Shown one piece after another: positions 1 through 6,270 of a stretch of DNA of 13,262 bases (position 1 is the first letter of the stretch; each line of letters starts with the position of its first letter). Position numbers and translations under genes: made by a program. The notes beneath the pieces were generated by a model, which worked only from the letters and a program-made list of their open reading frames with translations, ran no database searches and was not told the DNA's origin. The stretch comes from JAAXKN01 sp050259615. Its GTDB lineage: Bacteria > Bacteroidota > Ignavibacteria > Ignavibacteriales > SURF-24. The DNA is taken from NCBI GenBank assembly GCA_050259615.1, contig JBLNAZ010000035.1, forward strand, positions 1-13,262, in the 5' to 3' direction.

Positions 1-1106
1 ACATACTTTGTTTCAATCTGTGTAAATGTAAAATTATGAAACGGGAAAAGGAATGTAATCTGCCCGCCGTGCGTATGACCGGCAAGGAGCATATCGTAAT
101 GCTCCTCTGAAGCCCTTTCGATAAGATACTGGCTGGGCTGATGAGTCAGCAGAATTTTTATGCTGCTGTGATTAATTGCAGTCAGGCTGTCCAGCAGGTC
201 TTCTCCAATTCTGCCGGCGTATGTGCTGGTAACAAATGTAACTCCGATTCCGGCACGGCCGACACTGAAAATCTTATTCTCATTATTCAGCATATCTACT
301 TTTCTTTCTTTCAGGGCGCTTGAAACTTCTCTTACGCTTCTGGGATTATCGTTTCTGTATGCCCAGTTATCGTGATCGCCCACGCAGGAATAAACACCCA
401 TGCGGGATTTAATGTCACCCAGGTATTCAGCAGCAAGATTTATATAATCAGGCGAACTTGTAATCACGTCGCCGCCCATTAAGACAAGGTCGGGCTTCGT
501 TTCATTTACTTTATCAATATACCTTCCAAGCCTTTTTCTGTTTGTATAAGAATCTGCCTGTGTATCTGAAATAAAGGTGATTCTGAAATTATTCAGATTA
601 TCCGGCAGCCCGGCTTTTATGAAGTCCACATGCCTTACCTCAACAGTGTTATAGTCGTAGATAATTCTGGCCGGGACGTAAATAATAAACGCCGCAGTTA
701 CGAAAACCGTAATCCATGCAGCAGCCAGCCTTGCTTTTTCCCTCTGTTTTTTGATGAAAGGATAAATAATAAGCCTCAGAAGGTCAACCGGAAGAATTAT
801 GAACAGCGACTGGACAAAAATTAAAGTCAGGATAATAAACGGGAAGAAGATAAAATAATCAAAAAGTCCTCCCTGAGGCTGAGAGTAAGGTCTTCCGTGC
901 GTAAGCTGAATTACGAGGAGATTTAAGATCAGGTACAAAGGGTAGATATTCAGGATGAGCAGAAGTATAAGGCTGCCCGTTTTTATTTTATTATTACCAG
1001 AAGGGCCAAGAACTGTTCTTAAAGAAACCCTGAGCCGCCTGAAGAAATAAACTTCCAGTAATATAAAAAGCAGTACGGCTAAAATGATCCGCAAAACAAA
1101 ACCCAT
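1..1106 (-). CDS. Membrane-anchored metallophosphoesterase, copy A (3' end outside window)
   Basis: This gene reads leftward from an ATG at 1106 and is still open at base 1, so about 368 residues are visible and roughly 40 C-terminal residues are missing, judged from copy B. The first ~150 residues hold about four hydrophobic segments (near 2-22, 44-66, 82-112, 128-148). A calcineurin-like phosphoesterase domain follows: D181-T-Q183, G-G-D213, G243-D-H-D246, H322 in THQPSQY, and H344-T-H346 in AGHTHGG. Family members hydrolyse phosphomonoesters or phosphodiesters with two metal ions; the substrate here is unknown. Motif I normally reads D-x-H and motif III G-N-H-D/E, but here they are D-T-Q and G-D-H-D. 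About two thirds of residues match copy B by eye, with the membrane part more divergent. It is intact as far as visible, so it is probably functional rather than a pseudogene. The family call is firm; the role is not. Confidence 0.88.
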   Translation of the reverse strand, partial: MGFVLRIILAVLLFILLEVYFFRRLRVSLRTVLGPSGNNKIKTGSLILLLILNIYPLYLILNLLVIQLTHGRPYSQPQGGLFDYFIFFPFIILTLIFVQSLFIILPVDLLRLIIYPFIKKQREKARLAAAWITVFVTAAFIIYVPARIIYDYNTVEVRHVDFIKAGLPDNLNNFRITFISDTQADSYTNRKRLGRYIDKVNETKPDLVLMGGDVITSSPDYINLAAEYLGDIKSRMGVYSCVGDHDNWAYRNDNPRSVREVSSALKERKVDMLNNENKIFSVGRAGIGVTFVTSTYAGRIGEDLLDSLTAINHSSIKILLTHQPSQYLIERASEEHYDMLLAGHTHGGQITFLFPFHNFTFTQIETKY

Positions 1107-1174
1107 AACTAAATGTGCCTGAATTTTAATAAAATAAATCAAACTATTTCATTTCATGCGCCCGTAATTAAACA

Positions 1175-1207
1175 TAATTTAAGCCATTTTAGTTTTATAT
1201 TAAAGCC
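1175..1207. repeat. Duplicated intergenic segment, copy A
   Basis: This AT-rich stretch matches 2670-2702 at about 28 of 34 aligned positions with two single-base gaps, sharing GCCA, TTTAGTTTT and TTAAAGCC. The partner lies upstream of metallophosphoesterase copy B and overlaps the stop codon of the beta-flower-like gene. The match therefore marks the upstream edge of the tandem duplication that produced the two phosphoesterase genes. Similarity fades beyond 1207. Apart from this segment, the terminator at 1226-1255 and the heptamer tract at 1288-1328, nothing else is supported in the 1107-1325 gap. Confidence 0.6.
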
Positions 1208-1225
1208 TTGGTCGGGGGATTTTTT

Positions 1226-1255
1226 AAAAAAGAAAAGGCCTCCAAAAAAGAGGCC
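1226..1255 (-). terminator. Intrinsic terminator after metallophosphoesterase copy B
   Basis: GGCCTC at 1237-1242 and GAGGCC at 1250-1255 form a perfect 6-bp GC-rich stem with a 7-nt loop. Read on the minus strand the hairpin is followed by TTTTCTTTTTT (complement of 1226-1236), the arrangement of a rho-independent terminator. It lies about 70 bp beyond the stop codon of copy B, so it should end that transcript before copy A. Copy A therefore probably has its own promoter. Confidence 0.85.
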
Positions 1256-1287
1256 CTCTTAGAAAGTCAGATTTTTCTGCTTTCTAC

Positions 1288-1328
1288 TTTTTAATTTTTA
1301 ATTTTTAATTTTTAATTGTTAATTGTTA
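1288..1328. repeat. AT-rich heptamer tandem repeat (TTTTTAA, then TTGTTAA)
   Basis: Four units of TTTTTAA (1288-1315) are followed by TTGTTAA and a second partial TTGTTAA-like unit, which runs into the stop codon of metallophosphoesterase copy B at 1326-1328. Similar AT-rich heptamer tracts are familiar at gene ends in Bacteroidota-like genomes. The tract may vary in copy number by slippage. No function can be assigned. Confidence 0.8.
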
Positions 1329-2549
1329 TTTCTTCCTCAGTGTAATTAACGTAATCTCGGGAGTCGAATTATACCTCAAAGGAACGGTGGACATCCCGAG
1401 TCCGCGTGTTACAATCATCAGCATATTGCCTATATGGAAGTCCCCCTTTACGAACGGGGTTTCAAACTGCGTAAGCGTCAGGTTATGGAACGGGAAAAGA
1501 AATGTAAGCTGCCCGCCGTGCGTATGCCCGGCCAGCATAAGGTCATAATTCTCCTTTGAAGCCTTGTCGACAAGATACTGGCTCGGCTGGTGAGAAAGGA
1601 GTATTTTTATGCTGCTGTGGTTATCGCGTGTCAGTTTATCCAGAAGTTCAGTCCCGGTTCTTTCAAAATAAGTGCTTGTAATAAATGTAACGCCTATGGA
1701 TGCATTACCGGCTTTGAAAGTTTTATTCTGATTATCCAGCATGTCCACTTTCCTTTCTTTTAAGGCGGTGGACACTTCCCTCAGGCTCCTGGAATTGTCA
1801 TTCGTATATGCCCAGTGGTCGTGGTCGCCAATACAGGAATAGACACCCATACGGGATTTGATATCGCCCAGGTACTCTGCGGCAACATTGATATATTCCG
1901 GTGTTTCTGTAATTACGTCGCCGCCTACAAGCACCAGGTCGGGCTTTGTTTCATTTAACTTTTCTATGTACTGTCCAACCCTCTTGCTATTGTTATAGGA
2001 ATCGGCCTGGATATCCGCAATAAAAGCTATTTTTAAGTTATTAAGGCTCTCCGGCAGCCCCGGTTTGACAAACTCCACGTGCCTTACTTCAAAGACCCTG
2101 AAATCGTAAATTATCCTTGCCGGTACATAGATGAAAAATCCTGCCGCTATGGCCAAAACAGCCCAGGAGGTAACGAGCCTTACTTTTTCCTTGTATTTTT
2201 TAAGCAGAGGCGAGAGGGCAAGGCGCAAAAGGTCAATAATCAGGATAAATAAAATGGACTGGATCACAGTAAGTATCAGGACAATAAACGGGAAGAAAAT
2301 AAGATAATCAAAAAGTCCGCCCTGGGGCTGAGAGTAGGGTCTGCCCCCGGTAAGGCTTTCAATCAGAAGTTTTGAGAAACCGTACAAAGGATAAACATTC
2401 AAAACGGCCAGAAATATCAGGCTGCCCGTTTTAATTTTATTTGAATTGCCTAGAGCTGTTCTTAAAGAACCAGCAACTCTCTTATGGAAATAAAATTCAA
2501 CTGCTATCAGAAGCGTAAGCGCTAAAACAACCTGCAAAACTAAACTCAT
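1326..2549 (-). CDS. Membrane-anchored metallophosphoesterase, copy B
   Basis: The product is 407 residues from the ATG at 2549. A TTG three codons upstream (2558) would give 410, but it falls where the ribosome-binding site should be. Four hydrophobic segments (about 1-21, 43-63, 83-110, 129-148) precede a calcineurin-like phosphoesterase domain resembling the YkuE/YaeI branch. Visible metal-site residues are D179-I-Q181, D211 in GGD, G241-D-H-D244, H320 in SHQPSQY, and H342-T-H344 in AGHTHGG. Motif I has Gln where the family usually has His, and motif III has Asp where it usually has Asn; copy A shares both changes. YkuE/YaeI-type enzymes are cell-envelope phosphodiesterases or pyrophosphatases; the substrate cannot be read from the sequence. 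The gene is followed by its own terminator and preceded by a stem-loop, so it is probably a separate transcript. Confidence 0.9.
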   Translation of the reverse strand: MSLVLQVVLALTLLIAVEFYFHKRVAGSLRTALGNSNKIKTGSLIFLAVLNVYPLYGFSKLLIESLTGGRPYSQPQGGLFDYLIFFPFIVLILTVIQSILFILIIDLLRLALSPLLKKYKEKVRLVTSWAVLAIAAGFFIYVPARIIYDFRVFEVRHVEFVKPGLPESLNNLKIAFIADIQADSYNNSKRVGQYIEKLNETKPDLVLVGGDVITETPEYINVAAEYLGDIKSRMGVYSCIGDHDHWAYTNDNSRSLREVSTALKERKVDMLDNQNKTFKAGNASIGVTFITSTYFERTGTELLDKLTRDNHSSIKILLSHQPSQYLVDKASKENYDLMLAGHTHGGQLTFLFPFHNLTLTQFETPFVKGDFHIGNMLMIVTRGLGMSTVPLRYNSTPEITLITLRKK

Positions 2550-2591
2550 AAAATCCAATCTGGCTAATATTATTCAAATGCATATATTAAA

Positions 2592-2655
2592 GCGCCTGAA
2601 ATAGCATAATCTGCCTGCCATTAAGCTAAAAAGCGGATTATAGTACTTCAGGCAC
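2592..2655. repeat. Large imperfect inverted repeat (stem-loop)
   Basis: Arms at 2592-2614 and 2633-2655 are complementary at 18 of 23 positions, with several remaining pairs G-U compatible on one strand, and an 18-nt loop lies between. It sits in the 145-bp gap after the beta-flower-like gene and before metallophosphoesterase copy B. Read on the minus strand it is followed only by a short T stretch (TTTAATA), so it is a weak terminator candidate. It could instead be a regulatory leader for copy B or a decayed mobile palindrome. The sequence GTGCCTGAA of the distal arm (reverse complement of its end) also occurs in front of copy A at 1115-1123. Confidence 0.65.
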
Positions 2656-2669
2656 AGTTAAAAACGCAT

Positions 2670-2702
2670 TAATTATGCCAGTTTAGTTTTGCAGTTAAAG
2701 CC
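2670..2702. repeat. Duplicated intergenic segment, copy B
   Basis: This is the partner of 1175-1207. It overlaps the last codons and stop of the beta-flower-like gene (stop at 2695-2697), so the copy at 1175-1207 carries a trace of that gene's end. It is best explained as the upstream edge of a roughly 1.5-kb tandem duplication unit. Confidence 0.6.
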
Positions 2703-3084
2703 CGGTGCCGAAGAAATCCTCCAGTGTGGTATCCGACCAGTCGCCATGTACGGGTTTATATGGAACGCCTGAAATTCCGGGGTCTCCTGGTTCATCCGTA
2801 AGGTCCTCATCCGTAGGAATGAACTCCGTATTATCGGGGTCTCCGCCAAAGATTTCGGAGGTTGTAGGAATGTATCCCCTTCCGGTTGAAATTGTAGCGA
2901 TAAGCCTTCCGTCCATATCATATATGGCTCCATGCTCAAATTTGCCTAGAGTTTCACCAGTAGTCGAAATTACGGTGTCGACTTCGAGTGTGGCAATTTC
3001 CTTTCCGCTTTTGCTTATGAATTTATACTCATCCAGATAAAACTGAGCTTCACCCGTCTGGTCGTAAAACCATTCTTCAACCAT
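2695..3084 (-). CDS. Small repeat protein resembling 4-fold beta-flower proteins
   Basis: The product is 129 residues. The start at 3084 has a good ribosome-binding site (GAGGTG, then five bases before the ATG). Residues 6-69 are exactly four 16-residue repeats (6-21, 22-37, 38-53, 54-69), each with Gly at position 6 (G11, G27, G43, G59) and a beta-prone G-x-x-(I/L/A)-x-x-(F/L/I) core. This is what a small 4-fold beta-flower domain would look like, so that fold is my inference. Residues 70-129 are acidic and rich in Pro, Asp, Thr and Gly, and probably disordered. There is no signal peptide, membrane segment or catalytic motif. Beta-flower proteins have no established single function, and none is claimed here. 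The gene stands alone between the phosphoesterase unit and the divergent ino1 unit. The overlapping open frames on the opposite strand look like shadows. Confidence 0.75.
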   Translation of the reverse strand: MVEEWFYDQTGEAQFYLDEYKFISKSGKEIATLEVDTVISTTGETLGKFEHGAIYDMDGRLIATISTGRGYIPTTSEIFGGDPDNTEFIPTDEDLTDEPGDPGISGVPYKPVHGDWSDTTLEDFFGTGL

Positions 3085-3239
3085 TTTTCACCTCATTAAA
3101 ATTAAAGGAGCACTTTTTATATACTCCTGAAAAAAAAGGATTTATTCAAGGTAAGGCCTTTGCCCCTGCGGTGCATTTTACTGCTGAAGACTCCATTTAT
3201 TTTGCCATTTTATGCACAAATGCATGAACCCGGTTGCTG

Positions 3240-3267
3240 TTTACATTTGTTCTTATTTATTTATATT
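3240..3267 (+). promoter_or_regulatory. Predicted sigma70-type promoter of ino1
   Basis: TTTACA at 3240-3245 and TATATT at 3262-3267 are separated by 16 bp, each one or two bases from the consensus. Transcription would start near 3274 and give a leader of about 70 nt. An inverted repeat, ATGCA-CAAA-TGCAT at 3212-3225, lies 14 bp upstream of the -35 box and could be a regulator site. The rest of the 3085-3344 gap shows nothing else that I can support. Confidence 0.55.
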
Positions 3268-3344
3268 AAAAATACACCCTGAAAAGGGGCGTTACTTCCT
3301 CTTCCGATCCTAAACATATTGAACAAACATAATGAGAGGGCAAA

Positions 3345-4694
3345 ATGGGAAATGCGACGATTGAAAAACCCCAGGGTAAACTGGGCGTTATGATTGTAGG
3401 TATTAACGGAGCAGTAGCTACAACATTTCTGGCAGGAGTTATGTCAATCAGAAAAGGTCTTGCCAGACCTATAGGTTCACTTACTCAGATGGGAACCATC
3501 AGACTCGGGCCCAGAAACGAGGAAAAGTTTCCGATGATTAAGGATTTTGTACCGCTTGCAGGCCTGAATGATCTAATCTTTGGAGGATGGGACATACGTG
3601 ACGAAAACTGCTATGAATCTGCACTTAATGCAAAAGTCCTGGAAGAAAAAGATCTTCTTAAAGTCAAAGAGGATCTTGAAGGCATCCGTTCAATACCCGG
3701 AGTCTTTGAAAAGAGGTTCGTAAAGCGTCTTAATGGAACATGGGTTAAAAAAGCTGCAACCAAGTTTGACCTGATGGAGCAGTTGAGGGACGACATCAGG
3801 ACCTTTAAGCTGGCGCACGGCCTTAACAGGATGGTTGTAATCTGGTGCGCAAGCACGGAAACTTTTATTCCTGTAAACGGCATCCACAAAAAACTTGAAA
3901 TCTTTGAGGAAGGGATGAAGAATAACAATCCCAACATCCCGCCGAGCATGCTTTATGCTTATGCCGCAATTTCAGAAGGCGCGGCCTTTATTAACGGAGC
4001 GCCGAACCTGACCGTAGATACGCCGTCCATAATGGAGCTGGCTGAGAAGATGCATGTTCCTGTAGGAGGCAAGGATTTTAAGACCGGGCAGACACTCATA
4101 AAAACCGTAATTGCCCCGATGCTGAAGGCTAGAATGCTCGGGCTTAACGGATGGTTTTCAAGCAACATACTTGGCAACCGCGATGGTGAGGTGCTCGATG
4201 ATCCCGGAAGCTTTAAGACAAAGGAAGAAAGCAAGCTTTCTGTGCTCGAAGGAATTCTTCAGCCGGACCTCTACCCCGAGCTTTACGGCAACTTCTACCA
4301 CAAAGTAAGAATTAACTATTACCCCCCGAGAGGAGACAACAAGGAAGGCTGGGATAATATAGACATCTTCGGGTGGATGGGTTATCAGATGCAGCTTAAG
4401 ATCGATTTCCTCTGCAGAGATTCAATTCTTGCGGCACCGATTGTTCTCGACCTTATACTTTTTGCCGACCTTGCACAAAGAGCGGGAATGTCGGGCGTTC
4501 AGGACTGGCTGTCGTTTTACTTTAAGAGTCCTATGCACACCCCAGACACTGTAGCTGAGCACGATCTATTCATACAGATGATGAGGCTGAAGAACAAGCT
4601 GAGACAGATAATGGGCGAGGAGCTCATAACGCACCTTGAAGATGAAATGCCCAGAAAAATTGTCCGTAAGAAATTAAGGAAAGCTCTTAAGTAG
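3345..4694 (+). CDS. ino1: myo-Inositol-1-phosphate synthase
   Basis: The 449-residue enzyme converts D-glucose 6-phosphate to 1L-myo-inositol 1-phosphate in the cytoplasm using NAD+, the first committed step of inositol synthesis. Visible family features are the NAD-binding loop GINGAVATT (residues 19-27), the GGKDFKTGQT block (241-250), NILGNRDG (274-281), the KVRINYYPPRGDNKEGWD stretch around 320-337 that carries active-site lysine and aspartate positions in this family, and SILAAPIVLDL (360-370). The start is supported by an AGAGGG site five bases before the ATG. The length suits the compact bacterial form rather than the longer eukaryotic one. It has its own promoter and terminator, so it is probably a single-gene transcript. 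Its place directly before a sugar-nucleotide and glycosyltransferase operon suggests that inositol may feed the product made there, or a phosphoinositide lipid. Confidence 0.93.
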   Translation: MGNATIEKPQGKLGVMIVGINGAVATTFLAGVMSIRKGLARPIGSLTQMGTIRLGPRNEEKFPMIKDFVPLAGLNDLIFGGWDIRDENCYESALNAKVLEEKDLLKVKEDLEGIRSIPGVFEKRFVKRLNGTWVKKAATKFDLMEQLRDDIRTFKLAHGLNRMVVIWCASTETFIPVNGIHKKLEIFEEGMKNNNPNIPPSMLYAYAAISEGAAFINGAPNLTVDTPSIMELAEKMHVPVGGKDFKTGQTLIKTVIAPMLKARMLGLNGWFSSNILGNRDGEVLDDPGSFKTKEESKLSVLEGILQPDLYPELYGNFYHKVRINYYPPRGDNKEGWDNIDIFGWMGYQMQLKIDFLCRDSILAAPIVLDLILFADLAQRAGMSGVQDWLSFYFKSPMHTPDTVAEHDLFIQMMRLKNKLRQIMGEELITHLEDEMPRKIVRKKLRKALK

Positions 4695-4726
4695 TAATAT
4701 CTTCAGTTTTAATTCCGGTTTTATTT

Positions 4727-4769
4727 AAAGGAGAAGCATATTTTTTTATGTCTTCTCCTTTTTCTTTTT
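4727..4769 (+). terminator. Intrinsic terminator after ino1
   Basis: AAAGGAGAAG (4727-4736) pairs perfectly with CTTCTCCTTT (4752-4761). The stem continues past a one-base bulge (4751) with CATA (4737-4740) and TATG (4747-4750), leaving a T6 loop. A run of TTCTTTTT follows to 4769. Position and structure are those of a strong rho-independent terminator 32 bp after the ino1 stop. Confidence 0.9.
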
Positions 4770-4784
4770 CATCTGAACATTCCT

Positions 4785-4814
4785 TTTTAGATTTCCCTTG
4801 AAATTAATCTAAAA
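4785..4814. repeat. AT-rich inverted repeat upstream of the operon promoter
   Basis: TTTTAGATT (4785-4793) and AATCTAAAA (4806-4814) are perfect 9-bp arms around a 12-nt spacer, centred about 50 bp upstream of the predicted -35 box. It may be a regulator-binding site or a weak second terminator. No regulator gene is present in the window. Confidence 0.45.
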
Positions 4815-4849
4815 TCCAAGGATTGTAAGTTGGTTCTGAATATTTAACC

Positions 4850-4878
4850 TTGACTAAGTACGACTAAGTTCATAAAAT
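4850..4878 (+). promoter_or_regulatory. Predicted strong sigma70-type promoter of the glycan operon
   Basis: TTGACT (4850-4855) and TAAAAT (4873-4878) are separated by an ideal 17 bp, each one base from consensus. A direct repeat GACTAAGT occurs at 4852-4859 and 4862-4869, ten bases apart. It therefore overlaps the -35 box and fills the spacer on one face of the helix, a suitable place for a repressor or activator. Transcription from here would begin near 4885 and leave about 240 nt before the first gene. Confidence 0.6.
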
Positions 4879-4884
4879 GGTAAG

Positions 4885-5124
4885 AGACCATAAGTTTGAA
4901 GAATCAGAAAATTGATCAAATATCAGTTTTTTCAGTAAGTACGTGGTCAGAATGCCCATAGCCGGTGTGTAACCGTACGGGCATTCTGACAATTTATTTC
5001 TCAGCACATATGTGCTTGCTAAACGTTCAGTGAAATCTTTCCATCTGTGACAAAAGATATTTATGAATAGGCAAAGACACATTTAACAGAGGCTCGGAAA
5101 TATACTTTTAGAAAAAGGAACTAT
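4885..5124 (+). promoter_or_regulatory. Predicted structured 5' leader of the glycan operon
   Basis: If the promoter at 4850-4878 is used, the transcript has an untranslated leader of about 240 nt. It contains a perfect 12-bp stem, GTCAGAATGCCC (4946-4957) with GGGCATTCTGAC (4979-4990). Inside it is a second short stem, CGGT (4963-4966) with ACCG (4972-4975), separated by a small asymmetric internal loop. Only a weak U-rich stretch (AATTTATTTC) follows, so this is not a clear terminator. I do not recognise it as a known riboswitch class. It may be an attenuator, a regulatory RNA or a decayed palindromic element. The ribosome-binding site of the next gene (AAAGGAA, ending at 5120) is outside the stem. 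No protein-coding gene is supported in 4695-5124. Confidence 0.5.
5003..5016. promoter_or_regulatory. Perfect 14-bp palindrome, candidate operator
   Basis: AGCACATATGTGCT is its own reverse complement and lies 12 bp after the leader hairpin and 108 bp before the first operon gene. Even-length perfect palindromes of this kind are typical of dimeric repressor sites. No cognate regulator is encoded here, so the role is inferred. Confidence 0.4.
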
Positions 5125-6270
5125 ATGAGTAAAAACATTCTGGTCACAGGCGGAGCAGGCTTCATCGGCTCACACCTTTGCGATGAGCTCCTCCGCAGCG
5201 GTTATAATGTTCGTGTTCTGGATAATCTTTCACCTCAGGTTCACGGCACACCCGGTCAAAAAAACTCAAGCAGAAACAAGCAGTCTCCTCCGGATTATTT
5301 AAACAAAGATGTTGAATTTGTATACGGCGACGTGCGCGACCGCGACATACTTGAGAAAGCGCTGAAAAATATCCATGCAGTCTTCCACCTTGCCGCCAGC
5401 GTCGGCGTGGGGCAAAGCATGTATGAAATTGAAAGCTATACAAGCGTAAACAACCTGGGAACAGCGGTACTTCTGGAGATGCTGATTAAAAATCCGGTGG
5501 AAAAGCTTATTGTTGCCTCCAGCATGAGCATATACGGCGAGGGGCTTTATAAGAATTCCGAGGGGAAACTGAAAGTAAGCGCACAGCGATCACTGGAGCA
5601 GCTGAAAAAAGGCGTATGGGAACTCTTCGACTTAAAAGGAAACTTCCTGAGGCCCGTTCCAACGCCGGAAAGCAAGACACCGTCGTTATCTTCGGTTTAC
5701 GCGCTTTCCAAATTCGACCAGGAACGCCTCTGCCTTATGATAGGCCGGGCATACAACATTCCAACTGTTGCACTAAGATTTTTTAATGTCTTCGGAATCA
5801 GGCAGGCGCTTTCAAATCCTTATACGGGGGTCCTTGCCATTTTCGCCTCAAGATATTTAAATAATAACCCTCCCGTCATCTTCGAGGATGGGAACCAGAT
5901 GCGAGACTTTGTAAGCGTATACGACGTTGCGCGGGCCTGCCGGCTTGCCCTTGAAGTACCAAGGGCCAGTTACAGGGTATTCAATATTGGAAGCGGGCAT
6001 CCCTATAAGATCCGTGAAGTGGCAGAGAAAATGGCCAGAGTGCTTGGAAAAGAGGATCTTGAGCCGGTCATCCGCGGCAAGTACCGCGTCGGGGATATAA
6101 GACATTGTTTTGCCGACATCTCCCTTGCCAAATCAGTTCTGGGCTATAAGCCGGGCGTCTCTTTGGAACAAGGACTCACTGAACTCTCAGAATGGCTTTC
6201 CGGCCAGATCGCAAGGGATCAGGTTGACAGGGCAAATTCGGAGCTTGAGAAAAGAGGACTTACATTATGA
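5125..6270 (+). CDS. NAD-dependent sugar-nucleotide epimerase (dTDP-L-rhamnose 4-epimerase-like)
   Basis: The 381-residue protein is an extended short-chain dehydrogenase/reductase. TGGAGFIG (residues 8-15) binds NAD, D70-V-R follows the Rossmann beta strand, S133 in ASSMSIYGEG and Y192-x3-K196 in YALSK form the catalytic set, and GKYRVGDIRHCFAD (318-331) is the substrate-side signature. The DNLSPQVHG, VGVGQSMYE, RQALSNPYTGV and GDIRHCFAD blocks match the branch usually annotated as dTDP-L-rhamnose 4-epimerase or UDP-glucose 4-epimerase-like. The epimerised nucleotide sugar is therefore plausible but not certain. Residues 41-56 form a hydrophilic stretch, possibly a small insertion. The start has AAAGGAA five bases upstream. 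It is first in the operon, and its stop overlaps the next start by four bases (ATGA), indicating translational coupling. It is cytoplasmic, with no signal peptide. Confidence 0.88.
   Translation: MSKNILVTGGAGFIGSHLCDELLRSGYNVRVLDNLSPQVHGTPGQKNSSRNKQSPPDYLNKDVEFVYGDVRDRDILEKALKNIHAVFHLAASVGVGQSMYEIESYTSVNNLGTAVLLEMLIKNPVEKLIVASSMSIYGEGLYKNSEGKLKVSAQRSLEQLKKGVWELFDLKGNFLRPVPTPESKTPSLSSVYALSKFDQERLCLMIGRAYNIPTVALRFFNVFGIRQALSNPYTGVLAIFASRYLNNNPPVIFEDGNQMRDFVSVYDVARACRLALEVPRASYRVFNIGSGHPYKIREVAEKMARVLGKEDLEPVIRGKYRVGDIRHCFADISLAKSVLGYKPGVSLEQGLTELSEWLSGQIARDQVDRANSELEKRGLTL

Noticed and set aside
141..824. Short plus-strand open frames in the first kilobase
   Set aside because: They are antisense to metallophosphoesterase copy A, whose minus-strand frame is continuous from 1106 to base 1 and matches copy B.
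1288..1328. CRISPR-like or satellite array
   Set aside because: The units are 7 bp with no spacers. It is a simple AT-rich heptamer tract.
2705..3040. A 111-residue plus-strand open frame opposite the beta-flower-like gene
   Set aside because: It is the mirror of a real gene with a clear repeat pattern and ribosome-binding site. Its own translation is Ser/Pro-rich and without a motif.
3106..3128. AGGAG...CTCCT pairing in front of the beta-flower-like gene as a regulatory hairpin
   Set aside because: The stem is only five bases around a 13-base loop and does not cover the gene's own ribosome-binding site. It is too weak to call.
4946..4990. tRNA or known riboswitch at the leader hairpin
   Set aside because: There is no cloverleaf, no T-loop sequence and no conserved core of a riboswitch class that I recognise. 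It is kept only as an unassigned structured leader.
4870..5082. A 70-residue minus-strand open frame in the ino1-to-operon gap
   Set aside because: It has no recognisable motif, runs through the leader hairpin and palindrome, and has no convincing ribosome-binding site. It is best taken as a chance frame.
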